Below are positions 54,543 through 63,028 of a DNA stretch of 64,000 nt, piece after piece. The position numbers were made by a program, and so were the translations under genes. Positions within the stretch are counted from its first letter, which is position 1; each line of letters opens with the position of its first letter. The notes beneath the pieces are model-generated. The model saw only the letters and a list, made by a program, of their open reading frames with translations, made no database searches and was not told where the DNA came from. The DNA lies in contig NZ_JBHLXC010000002.1 in the NCBI RefSeq assembly GCF_042432495.1, positions 62,001 to 126,000 on the forward strand, in the 5' to 3' direction. Source of the stretch: Pseudochelatococcus lubricantis. GTDB taxonomy: Bacteria > Pseudomonadota > Alphaproteobacteria > Rhizobiales > Beijerinckiaceae.

Positions 54543-57500
54543 GTGTCCTGTTCCATCCGCTGAACATCTACATCCTCGGGCTCGGTGGCGGCTTCCTCAT
54601 CCCGCTGCTCTACAGGCTGGCGAAGTCCCGCTTGCCGCTGGTGTTCTTTTTCGCGCTCGCCGGCATAGCCGTCGTCAGCGGCGTGAGCTTCGTCGAGGTG
54701 CTGTCGGGCGCGCCCGCCATCGAGGTCCTCACCGCCGGCACCGCGCCGCCCGTGTCGATCAGCCTGCGTCTCGGCGTCGTGGAGGGGTTCTTCGCCTTTT
54801 CCGTCAACGTCGTGTCGCTGCTCGGGGCCATCCACCTGTGGCCGCGCCTGCGCGAGCACTACGGCGCCATGCTGCTCTACCTGATCGGCGTGATGGGCAT
54901 CAACGGCATGGTGATGACGCGCGATCTCTTCAACCTGTTCGTGTTTCTGGAGATCGTGTCCATCGCCACCTACGGGCTGCTCGGCCTTGCGGGCACCGCG
55001 CGGTCGCTGGCGGCAGCGTTCAAGTACATCGTCGCCACCGTCATCGCCTCGACCTTCTTCCTGCTGGCGACCGCGCTGCTCTATTTCACGACCGGCACGC
55101 TGAACATCGACGCGCTCGCAAGCCTGCCCGAACCGCCCGCCGGCCCCATCGCGACGACGGCGCTGATCCTGCTGCTCGCCGCGCTGCTCGTGGAGCTGAA
55201 ACCGTTCCCCGCCAACGGCTGGGGCATCGACGTCTACGAGACGGCGCCCGGCGGCATCGCGGCCTTCGTGTCGGTGGGCGTCTCGGCCGGCGTGTTCTTC
55301 GCGCTCTACAAGCTGCTGCCGCTGTTCGCGCCGTGGCTCGATCTGATCGCCTTTTCCGGCGGTCTCACCTTCGTCGCCTCCAATCTCCTCGGCCTGCGGC
55401 AGGTGCGGGTGCAGCGGATGCTCGGCTACTCCTCCGTCGGGCAGATGGGCCTTTTGACGCTGGCGCTCGCGCTGCTCGAAAAGAACGGCGCCGTCCCGGC
55501 GATACCACTGGTGGTGGGCGGCCTGTTCCTCAACCACCTGCTGGCGAAGGCGGGCCTGTTCTGGCTGGCGGACCTCGTCGGGCGGCAGTCGACGGCCGGA
55601 TGGTCGCCCGTCGCCCGCCGGAGGGTGCTCGTCGCGTCGTTCGCGGCGCTGGTGGTGGCGATTTCCGGCCTGCCGCCCTTCCCCGGCTTCTTCGCGAAGT
55701 GGGAACTGGTGATGCAGCTATCCGCAGCGGGCTATGGCTGGACGATCGCCGCCGTGCTCGTCGGCTCGCTGCTTGAGGCGGCCTACATGTTCCGCTGGCT
55801 CGGGCGCTCGCTCCACACGCGCACGGACGAGACGCTGACGGTGACGGGCCCGCTCCAGGTGGCGCCCGTGGCTGGCGCCATCCTGCTGCTGCTCGCGGGC
55901 GGCGGCCTCGCCGCCTTTCTCGCCGCACCCTTTTCGCTGTGGATTTTCGCGCCGCTGGCCGCCGGCGCGGCGCTCGCCCTCGTCGAGCGGCTGCTGCATC
56001 CGTCCGGCCGTGTGAAGGCCGCCCTCGCACTGCTCAGCGTCGCCGTGATCGGGCCGTGGCTGTTGCCCGGGGTCTACGGCATCGCCTGGCTGTTCGGCGC
56101 GCTGTTTATCGGCGGCGGTTTGGTGGTGGGGCTGGGCGCGCTCTACCGCGCCGAGCCCCGGCCCTACTACTATCCGCTGCTCGCCGTGACGCTGCTGTCG
56201 ATGCCGGCGCTGACGGGGGCGATGACGGGCCTCGAATTCCTGGTGTGCTGGGAGTTCGTCACGATCGGGTCCTATTTCCTGATCGCGCATGGCGGCAGAA
56301 CAGGCTCGCAGACGCTGCGCTACCTGCTGTTCTCGCTTGCCGCGGCCTTCCTCCTGCTTGCGGGCTTCGGCCAGATCTACGGCGTCAGCGGCACCGTGGA
56401 TCTCGGCGTGCTGCGCATGCTCGACGCTGACGCGAACCTCGCCTTCGTGCTGCTGGCCGCCGGCTGTCTGGTGAAGGCGGGCGTGCTGGGCGTCCATGTC
56501 TGGGTGCCCGGCACCTACGCGCTGGCGGACGACGACCTCACGGCGCTGCTTTCGGCGGTGATCAGCAAGGTGGCGATCTTCGGGCTGCTGAGCATCACCT
56601 ATCTCGCCATTCGCTCGCAATCCGGGCTGGACCTCGCGCATCTGCTCGCGTGGATCGGCTTCGCGACGACGCTCATCTGCGCCGGGCTCGCCCTCTTTCA
56701 GGACAACGTCAAGCGGATGCTGGCCTATTCGAGCGTCAGCCAGATCGGCTACATCGTCGCCGCCATCGCGCTGATGAGCCATATCGGCTGGGTGACGGCC
56801 CTCTATCTGGTCGCGAGCCACCTGCTGGTGAAGGGCGTCCTGTTCCTTGCCGTCGCGGGCGTGATCCTGCGCACGGGGGCTGGCAATTTCAGCAGCCTCG
56901 GCGGGCTGGCCGGCCGCATGCCGTGGACGTTCGCCGCCTCGGTCATCGCGCTGACCGCGATGGCGGGCCTGCCGCCGCTCGCGGGCTTCGGCTCCAAATG
57001 GCTGCTGATCGGCACCATGATGGACAGGGAATGGTATGCGCTCGCCGCCGTCGGCTTCCTCGCGACCTTCGCCGGCTTCCTCTACATGGCACGCTTCGCA
57101 TACGGCCTCTTCCTGCGCGACCGGGGCGCCGCCTATGCGCAGGTGGCGGAAGCGCCCGCCGCGCTCGTCGTTCCGCAAGCCCTGCTGGTGGCGGGCATCC
57201 TCGTGCTGTCGTTCTACCCGAAGCTGCTCATGGAGCCGCTGTCGCTGGCCATCGATCCCTATTTCGCCGCCTCGCTGATCTGGGAAGGGCGGTCGCTGGA
57301 GCAAATCTACGACGCGCTCAATCCGCTGCCGGTCATGAGCATGGCCGTGGTCATCTCGCTGGCGCTGTTCGGCCTTGCCGTGCTGGTGTACCGCCGTTAC
57401 GCCCCCGCGCGCGACGAAACGGGCGGAACCTCCCCGATCTCCGGCTTCCTGATGTTCTTCAAGGGGGTGCTCGGGAGGGTCAACGTGCCCGGCTTCAGCG

Positions 57501-57631
57501 CGTTGTGGGACGGTCTGGCCGGCGTCACGCTCCGGCTGGCCGGCAACGTCCGGCTGCTCTATAGCGGCAATGGACAGACGTACGCTCTCTACGTGCTGGT
57601 CTACACGATCGCTCTTTACTTCGCGGCGTAA
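54539..57631 (+). CDS. Tandem fusion of two antiporter-type (MrpD/MrpA-like, NuoN/NuoL-type) subunits
   Basis: 1030 aa from GTG 54539 (GTG 54536 is possible). Two full proton-antiporter domains lie in one frame with no gap. The first (to about residue 480) has FVFLEIVSIATYGLLG with the key Glu, and ELKPFPANGWGIDVYETAPG with the key Lys, as in MrpD/NuoN. The second has CWEFVTIGSYFLIAHGG, LVKAGVLGVHVWVPGTYALADDDLTALLSAVISKVAIFGL and LFQDNVKRMLAYSSVSQIGYI. Ordinary MrpD is about 500 aa. With mrpA missing as such, the second half probably supplies its antiporter part. Last gene of the operon; it may pump cations or protons in the inner membrane. Confidence 0.85.
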   Translation: MSVLFHPLNIYILGLGGGFLIPLLYRLAKSRLPLVFFFALAGIAVVSGVSFVEVLSGAPAIEVLTAGTAPPVSISLRLGVVEGFFAFSVNVVSLLGAIHLWPRLREHYGAMLLYLIGVMGINGMVMTRDLFNLFVFLEIVSIATYGLLGLAGTARSLAAAFKYIVATVIASTFFLLATALLYFTTGTLNIDALASLPEPPAGPIATTALILLLAALLVELKPFPANGWGIDVYETAPGGIAAFVSVGVSAGVFFALYKLLPLFAPWLDLIAFSGGLTFVASNLLGLRQVRVQRMLGYSSVGQMGLLTLALALLEKNGAVPAIPLVVGGLFLNHLLAKAGLFWLADLVGRQSTAGWSPVARRRVLVASFAALVVAISGLPPFPGFFAKWELVMQLSAAGYGWTIAAVLVGSLLEAAYMFRWLGRSLHTRTDETLTVTGPLQVAPVAGAILLLLAGGGLAAFLAAPFSLWIFAPLAAGAALALVERLLHPSGRVKAALALLSVAVIGPWLLPGVYGIAWLFGALFIGGGLVVGLGALYRAEPRPYYYPLLAVTLLSMPALTGAMTGLEFLVCWEFVTIGSYFLIAHGGRTGSQTLRYLLFSLAAAFLLLAGFGQIYGVSGTVDLGVLRMLDADANLAFVLLAAGCLVKAGVLGVHVWVPGTYALADDDLTALLSAVISKVAIFGLLSITYLAIRSQSGLDLAHLLAWIGFATTLICAGLALFQDNVKRMLAYSSVSQIGYIVAAIALMSHIGWVTALYLVASHLLVKGVLFLAVAGVILRTGAGNFSSLGGLAGRMPWTFAASVIALTAMAGLPPLAGFGSKWLLIGTMMDREWYALAAVGFLATFAGFLYMARFAYGLFLRDRGAAYAQVAEAPAALVVPQALLVAGILVLSFYPKLLMEPLSLAIDPYFAASLIWEGRSLEQIYDALNPLPVMSMAVVISLALFGLAVLVYRRYAPARDETGGTSPISGFLMFFKGVLGRVNVPGFSALWDGLAGVTLRLAGNVRLLYSGNGQTYALYVLVYTIALYFAA

Positions 57632-58053
57632 AGAAGCGCAGCACGCCGCGGCCGCATAGCGCTGTCAGACGCATCGTTCGCCGGCTTGACAAAAATTATA
57701 TACATTCTATAGAATATATGAATCAATGTTATTATTTTGACAGAGTGTGCTGAACCGCACACAGCATGCTTGCGTTTTTCGTCATATTGGAGCTAGACTA
57801 CATAAATGTTTCATATGAGTTCCGTTCCGCAGTATAATTAAGAAGAATCATAATAAACCATAAGCATAATTCGATATTTACAGGCCTCAGAGGGTCAAGA
57901 TGGAGGTGTGGGGAGCGGCGGAGGCGTCTTTTTCAGGCGTTTTGGCTTCCTGTAGAAATTAAGAATCCCGTCACTGTCTTTTTTCGACATAACGTTGCGC
58001 AAAAGGTATGCCCAGAACAATTTTATAGATCTTTATTACTTCGGAGGACAGTC
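57632..58053 (+). promoter_or_regulatory. AT-rich region with a promoter, upstream of the candidate effector
   Basis: 420 bases without a gene. TTGACA (57686-57691) and TATAGA (57708-57713), 16 bases apart, make a good sigma-70-type promoter, about 335 bases ahead of the gene. It overlaps the palindrome ATTCTATAGAAT. The rest to 57880 is AT-rich. A later promoter nearer the gene is possible. CGGAGGA at 58041-58047 is the ribosome binding site. Confidence 0.5.
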
Positions 58054-58965
58054 ATGTCCAATGTTCATAATTTTTCAGCGCGTTTGATGTATCCGCATTA
58101 TCGGGACGTCGCATCCGGCCCCGCGCAAGGGATGCCCGCCCTGCCCAGAACCGCCTCCCGACAGACAGTCAGCTCCAATCCCACGAATGGCGACAGCCCA
58201 TCGGGCATCGCGGCACGGCTCGGCACGAAAATCATCGTAACGAACAACGGCAGGGACAGCTTCAGGGACCGGGCGGTTGGCGTGACGAAGTCAGAGGGTA
58301 CGCCTCTGCACCGGCAGAACAAGTGCGTCCAGACGCTATCCGAACAGCAACTGCGCTATATGGAGACGAGCGGGCGCGATGCCGTGTTCGAGACCGGGCA
58401 GGCGGAGAGACTGGCGGCTGCACAGCAGCAAAAAGCCGCTTCTTCGCCCCGCAGGCGAAAGATAAACGTTGCGATTCAAGAGAGCCATGCAAAATCTGGC
58501 ATATTCAGTGACAGGAACTCGCCGCTCAACAGCAACAAGAACTTGTTCAAGAACCTGTCCGATATCTCGACATCGGGCGGTCTCAGCCTCACGGCACCCT
58601 CGGAGATCAAGCCGAAAGCTGCGGTGGACGTCAAGCTTCCTGAAAACGACGCGAATTCGATCTTTCCAAGGTGGATCGAGTCTTTCGTGACGACGTGTGC
58701 CCGGAAGCTCGTCACCTGGGCGGCCAAGTCGCCCGCGCGGACGGAGTTCATGAAAAAGTTCGCGTCTTCGATGGAAGTGGTGGCGTGGATAGGAATGGTT
58801 CTTTTCGCGACCCTGGGATGGCTCGGATTCCTGCCGCTGCTGGTCTCGGGCCCGATAGCCGGCCTTGTGTGCCCGGTTGTCGTGGGCATCTGCAAGAAGG
58901 TGCAGAAGAGCCTTTCGCCGCCTGCTCCGGAGCCTGAGGTCACGAATAGCGGTGTCAAGACGTAG
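58054..58965 (+). CDS. Orphan protein with C-terminal membrane hairpin, candidate T3SS effector
   Basis: 303 aa, no family recognised. Residues 1-60 are Ser/Thr/Pro/Asn-rich without a signal peptide, as in many T3SS substrates. The middle (60-235) is basic and polar. A hydrophobic hairpin covers about residues 242-281 (WIGMVLFATLGWLGFLPLL; GPIAGLVCPVVVGI), followed by a short basic and Pro-rich tail. Such paired helices occur in membrane-targeted effectors and Inc-like proteins. The AT-rich leader resembles those of the T3SS genes, 18 kb away. Codon use is normal. Alone in its orientation, it faces ychF and shares a terminator with it. The effector idea is inference only. Confidence 0.5.
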   Translation: MSNVHNFSARLMYPHYRDVASGPAQGMPALPRTASRQTVSSNPTNGDSPSGIAARLGTKIIVTNNGRDSFRDRAVGVTKSEGTPLHRQNKCVQTLSEQQLRYMETSGRDAVFETGQAERLAAAQQQKAASSPRRRKINVAIQESHAKSGIFSDRNSPLNSNKNLFKNLSDISTSGGLSLTAPSEIKPKAAVDVKLPENDANSIFPRWIESFVTTCARKLVTWAAKSPARTEFMKKFASSMEVVAWIGMVLFATLGWLGFLPLLVSGPIAGLVCPVVVGICKKVQKSLSPPAPEPEVTNSGVKT

Positions 58966-59002
58966 AGCAAATGCGCTGAGCCGGAGCCGTGCCCGGCGAG
59001 AG

Positions 59003-59032
59003 GGTCGCCTTCCCGTTTTCGGGAAGGCGACC
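59003..59032. terminator. Shared terminator between the orphan gene and ychF
   Basis: GGTCGCCTTCCCG-TTTT-CGGGAAGGCGACC, a perfect 13-bp stem between two convergent genes. No long U-tract. Confidence 0.75.
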
Positions 59033-59057
59033 TGCGCATGAGGCTGGCACGCGGCCG

Positions 59058-60155
59058 TCAGGTATTGAAGCGGAAGTGCAGCACGTCGCCGTCCGCGACG
59101 ATGTAATCCTTGCCTTCGAGGCGGAACTTGCCGGCCTCGCGCGCGCCGGCCTCGCCCTTGCAGGCGACATAGTCGTCATAGCCGACGGTTTCGGAGCGGA
59201 TGAAGCCCTTCTCGAAATCGGAATGGATGACACCCGCCGCCGCCGGTGCGCGCGTGCCGGCCGTGATCGTCCAGGCGCGGGCCTCCTTGGGGCCGATGGT
59301 GAAATAGGTCAGCAGGCCGAGCAGCTTGTAGCCGGCGCGGATGACGCGGTTGAGGCCGGGCTCCGTCAGGCCGATGGCCTCCAGATATTCCTTCTGCTCC
59401 TCTGGCGGCAGCACGGCGATCTCGCTCTCGATCCGGGCCGAGACGACGACGGCGACAGCGCCTTCCGCCTTCGCGCGTTCGAAGACACGGGCGGAGAAAT
59501 CGTTGCCCGCCTCGGCCGAGCCCTCATCCACGTTGCAGACATAGAGCACGGGCTTCGAGGTCAGCAGGCCGAGCTGGGCGAAGGTGCGTTCCTCCTCCGG
59601 TTTCCGCTCCACGAGGCGGGCAGGCTTGCCGTCGCGCAGCAGCGGCAGCGTGCGGTTGATGAGGTCGAGCGCCTCCTTCGCCTCCTTGTCCTGCCCGCGC
59701 GCCTTCTTCTCCAGCGCGATGACCCGCTTTTCGAGGCTGTCGAGATCGGCGAGCATCAGCTCCGTCTCGATGGTCTCGATGTCGTTGATCGGGTCGATGC
59801 GGCCCTCGACATGGGTAATATCGCCGTCCTCGAAGCAGCGCACGACATGCGCGATGGCATCGACCTCGCGGATATTGGCGAGGAACTGGTTGCCGAGCCC
59901 CTCCCCGCGCGAGGCGCCGCGCACAAGGCCCGCGATGTCGACGAAGGTCAGCCGGGTGGGGATGATCTGTGCGGAGCCGGCGATTTCCGCCAGCACGTCA
60001 AGGCGCGCATCCGGCACCGCCACGTCGCCCACGTTGGGCTCGATGGTGCAGAAAGGATAGTTGGCTGCCTGCGCCGCCGCCGTCTGCGTCAGCGCGTTGA
60101 AGAGCGTGGACTTGCCGACGTTCGGCAGGCCGACGATGCCGCATTTGAAACCCAT
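59058..60155 (-). CDS. ychF: Ribosome-associated GTPase/ATPase YchF (OLA1 type)
   Basis: 365 aa, the usual length. P-loop GLPNVGKSTLFNALT (residues 9-23), then TIEPNVGDVAVPD and FVDIAGLVRGASRGEGLGNQFL. The G4 position reads YVCNVDEGS (NxxE instead of NKxD), which is the mark of this ATP-preferring family. C-terminal TGS-like domain with HSDFEKGFIRSETVGYDDYV. ATG 60155 gives the family start. Follows pth and rplY on the same strand, a common order in Hyphomicrobiales. Confidence 0.97.
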   Translation of the reverse strand: MGFKCGIVGLPNVGKSTLFNALTQTAAAQAANYPFCTIEPNVGDVAVPDARLDVLAEIAGSAQIIPTRLTFVDIAGLVRGASRGEGLGNQFLANIREVDAIAHVVRCFEDGDITHVEGRIDPINDIETIETELMLADLDSLEKRVIALEKKARGQDKEAKEALDLINRTLPLLRDGKPARLVERKPEEERTFAQLGLLTSKPVLYVCNVDEGSAEAGNDFSARVFERAKAEGAVAVVVSARIESEIAVLPPEEQKEYLEAIGLTEPGLNRVIRAGYKLLGLLTYFTIGPKEARAWTITAGTRAPAAAGVIHSDFEKGFIRSETVGYDDYVACKGEAGAREAGKFRLEGKDYIVADGDVLHFRFNT

Positions 60156-60299
60156 GATCCTCGCCCGCGACGCCGTGCGGCGGCCGCCTTTCTGAGATGC
60201 CCGGGCACGGGCATCGATGCCAAAGATATCCCGGCCTGAGTGCCCTATGGCGCGTCCCGGGTCAACCGGGCAAATCAACCCGGCGGGGCAGCCCGCAGG

Positions 60300-60914
60300 T
60301 CAGCCGGGGGTACGCTCCGTGACGCTCTTCACGTCCGTCCAGCCCCGCGCCTCCATGGCCAGATGCACACGGTTCTGGAAGGTGGGATCGTCGCCCTTCG
60401 CCAGCAGCGCCGCGTTGTCGGCGATGGCGCGGGCCAGGTCGTCCACCCACGCGCACTCACCTTTGCCGAAGTCGCCCAGCACATAGGCGTGCACCCGCGA
60501 CTTGTCGCCCGGATGGCCGATGCCGAGGCGCACGCGCCGGTAATCGTTGCCGATGTGTGCCGTGATCGAGCGCAGGCCGTTGTGACCCGCGTTGCCGCCG
60601 CCCGTCTTGACGCGCAGCTTCGCCGGGGCGAGGTCGAGTTCGTCGTGCAGCACCGCGACGCCCGACAGCGGTATCTTGTAGAACTGCGCCGCCTCCGCGA
60701 CTGCGATGCCGGATTCGTTCATGAACGTCTGCGGCAGCAGCAGCAGCACGCGCTCGCCGCCGATCACCGCCTCCGACGTCAGCCCATGGAAGCGCTTGCG
60801 CCAGGGCGCGGCATTGTGCCCGCGGGCGATGGCCTCCACAGCCATGAAGCCGATGTTGTGGCGGTTGCGCGCATAACGTTCGCCGGGATTGCCCAGTCCA
60901 ACAATGAGCTGCAT
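60300..60914 (-). CDS. pth: Peptidyl-tRNA hydrolase
   Basis: 204 aa. Frees tRNA from prematurely released peptidyl-tRNA. N-terminal VGLGNPGERYARNRHNIGFM holds the conserved Asn and the catalytic His19; further motifs are PQTFMNESG, HDELDLAPAKLRVKTGGGNAGHNGLRSI and RVRLGIGHP. GAGGGGG stands ahead of ATG 60914. Translation gene cluster rplY-pth-ychF. Confidence 0.96.
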   Translation of the reverse strand: MQLIVGLGNPGERYARNRHNIGFMAVEAIARGHNAAPWRKRFHGLTSEAVIGGERVLLLLPQTFMNESGIAVAEAAQFYKIPLSGVAVLHDELDLAPAKLRVKTGGGNAGHNGLRSITAHIGNDYRRVRLGIGHPGDKSRVHAYVLGDFGKGECAWVDDLARAIADNAALLAKGDDPTFQNRVHLAMEARGWTDVKSVTERTPG

Positions 60915-61010
60915 GACGCCCCCTCGATGACGCTCCGCCGCCGCGTCCGGGGGACGGGCGCCCGCGCATGCCACGATCCGCGAGCGTCCGTCTCCGGTCC
61001 AGCCGGATTA

Positions 61011-61619
61011 TTAGCTGGCCGCTTCCGTCTCCGCCGCCTCGGAAACCGTGGGCGGAACGACGGTGACGACCGTGAAGTCGCGCTCGATCGCGCCGAACTC
61101 GGCGCCTTCCGGCAGCTTCAGGGTCTCGGCGTGGACCGAGTCACCGATCTCCAGATTGCCGACGTCCACCTCGACGCTGTCCGGGATGGCGTCAGCCGCC
61201 ACGACCAGCGCGATCTTGTGGTGAACGATGTTCAGCGTGCCACCGTTCTTGAGGCCCGGAGCGGCTTCCTCGTTGACGAAGTGCAGCGGCACCTCGACCT
61301 CGATCTTCGCGCCGCGTGCCACGCGCAGGAAGTCGACATGGATCGGGAAATCCTTCACCTTGTCGAGCTGGTAATCGCGCGGAATGACGGTGGTCTTCTT
61401 GCCGTCGACGTCGATCTCGAACAGCGTGCTGAGGAAGCCGCCGGCGTAGATGAGACGCTTCGTCTCGTTGAAGTCGAGCGCGACGGGTTGGGCGGGGGCG
61501 CCGAGGCCGTAGATCACGGCGGGAACCTGACCCTGACGGCGGATTGCACGGGCGGCCCCCTTGCCGACCCCTGCGCGCGCCGTAGCCTTGAGCGGCTTTG
61601 CCGAATGGGCAGCGGACAT
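61011..61619 (-). CDS. rplY: 50S ribosomal protein L25/general stress protein Ctc
   Basis: 202 aa, the long Ctc form with the extra C-terminal beta domain. It binds 5S rRNA. N-terminal part: ATARAGVGKGAARAIRRQGQVPAVIYG; later VIPRDYQLDKVKDFPIHVDFLRV and IPDSVEVDVGNLEIGDSVHAETLKLPEG. ATG 61619 is used because AAGGA lies nine bases upstream; ATG 61628 is an alternative. Acidic, Ala/Glu-rich tail. Confidence 0.95.
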   Translation of the reverse strand: MSAAHSAKPLKATARAGVGKGAARAIRRQGQVPAVIYGLGAPAQPVALDFNETKRLIYAGGFLSTLFEIDVDGKKTTVIPRDYQLDKVKDFPIHVDFLRVARGAKIEVEVPLHFVNEEAAPGLKNGGTLNIVHHKIALVVAADAIPDSVEVDVGNLEIGDSVHAETLKLPEGAEFGAIERDFTVVTVVPPTVSEAAETEAAS

Positions 61620-61793
61620 ATTGATCATCCTTGACAAACGAAAATGTAAACGACTGCCGGAAATGCAAATGGCCGCGCACATGCACGGCCCGGTGGTCTC
61701 CGGCTCACGAAAGCGCCCGTGCCTCCAAGGGTGTCTCGCGGGCGCCAGCGTCTTATAAAGATTTTTTTCCGGATTACAAACCCGAATCGCCGC

Positions 61794-62381
61794 CTACAGC
61801 GGCAAAACCGCCTCAAGCCGGCGCATCATGAAGCGCGCGTCGGTGTCGTAGCTTTTGAGCGACGCGGCGAGACGCGCATCCTCGACGATCTCGAACCCCT
61901 GCCGCCGCCAGAACGGCGCGGAGGCGTTCACCGCCACGAGCGACAGGTCGGCGAGGCCGATGGCGCGCGTGTGTTCCGCCAGATGCGCGACCGCCCGCGC
62001 GCCCGCGCCGCTGCCGCGCGCCTGCGGCAGCAGGGCGAGATCGTGGATGTAGAACGTCGCCGGGAAGGTTGGCATCGCCACCACGAGGCTGTCGAGCTTG
62101 GGCGGCATCATCGGATGCCACGGATGGCTGATGACGTAGCCGGCCGTCCCGCCGTCCATCTCCAGCACATGGCAGCCTTCCGGATAGAGTCGCAGCCGCT
62201 CCGCGAACACCTCGATGCGCTCCGGATAGCCGGGATGCACGCGCTCGCCGGCGGCATGCACGCCGTCAAGGTCGTTGGGCTCCATGGGGCGCCAGGCGAA
62301 TGGCAGAGAGCCCGCGGAAGGCCGGCGCCCGCCCGTGATCGCATCCGCCGGACTGTCGAGTTCCGTCATTTCCTGCGTCAT
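61794..62381 (-). CDS. GNAT family N-acetyltransferase
   Basis: 195 aa. FAWRPMEPNDLDGVHAAGERVHPGYPER opens the GNAT fold, and LALLPQARGSGAGARAVAHLAEHTRAIGLADLSLVAVNASAPFWRRQGFEIVED holds the acetyl-CoA loop Q-x-R-G-x-G and the end of the domain. Its substrate cannot be read. It overlaps def in ATGA, so translation is coupled. Confidence 0.85.
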   Translation of the reverse strand: MTQEMTELDSPADAITGGRRPSAGSLPFAWRPMEPNDLDGVHAAGERVHPGYPERIEVFAERLRLYPEGCHVLEMDGGTAGYVISHPWHPMMPPKLDSLVVAMPTFPATFYIHDLALLPQARGSGAGARAVAHLAEHTRAIGLADLSLVAVNASAPFWRRQGFEIVEDARLAASLKSYDTDARFMMRRLEAVLPL

Positions 62382-62926
62382 GCCTCCGTGTGCTCGCCCT
62401 CGCCGCCGGCCCGGCCGGCATGCTTCGCCGCCTTTGCGAACTTGCGGCTGACCCGCTCGCGCTTCAACCGCGACAGGTGATCGATGAACAGCACGCCGTT
62501 CAGATGATCGATCTCGTGCTGCAGGCAGGTAGCGAGCAGGCCGTCGGCCTCGATCTCCCGCGTCGCGCCGTCGAGATCCATGTAGCGCACGCGCACGCGC
62601 GCCGGGCGCTCCACCTCCTCATAGTACTCGGGAATGGAGAGGCACCCCTCCTGATGAACGCGGAACTCGTCGTCCGACTCCCAGACGATCTCGGGGTTGA
62701 TGACGGTCATCGGCTGGCGCTCTTCCTCGCGGCTGCCGACATCGACGACCAGCAGCCGCTTGGGCACGCCGACCTGAATCGCCGCCAGCCCGATGCCGGG
62801 CGCGTCGTACATGGTCTCGAACATGTCCGCGACGAGCGTGCGGATATCGTCGGTCACCGCCTCGACCGGCTTGGAAACCAGCCGCAGCCGGGGGTCGGGA
62901 AGTACAAGAATGGGAAGGATCGTCAT
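62378..62926 (-). CDS. def: Peptide deformylase
   Basis: 182 aa. Removes the formyl group from N-terminal Met. The three metal-site motifs are intact: GIGLAAIQ (residues 44-51), EGCLS (93-97, Cys95 as ligand) and HEIDH (137-141). The tail is basic. Divergent from rmuC with about 100 bases between them. Confidence 0.96.
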   Translation of the reverse strand: MTILPILVLPDPRLRLVSKPVEAVTDDIRTLVADMFETMYDAPGIGLAAIQVGVPKRLLVVDVGSREEERQPMTVINPEIVWESDDEFRVHQEGCLSIPEYYEEVERPARVRVRYMDLDGATREIEADGLLATCLQHEIDHLNGVLFIDHLSRLKRERVSRKFAKAAKHAGRAGGEGEHTEA

Positions 62927-63028
62927 CGTGCCTCTGCCTTGATGGCAGCGAGATAAGCATTCTTTACCCCGAGGTCAACATGTTCTTTATTCGTTCGATC
63001 TGCGGCGCGAATCGGCTATAGATGCGAC

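Noticed and set aside
57632..58053. TtsI-type box ahead of the candidate effector
   Set aside because: No stretch resembling the rhizobial tts box consensus was found there or in the other T3SS control regions.
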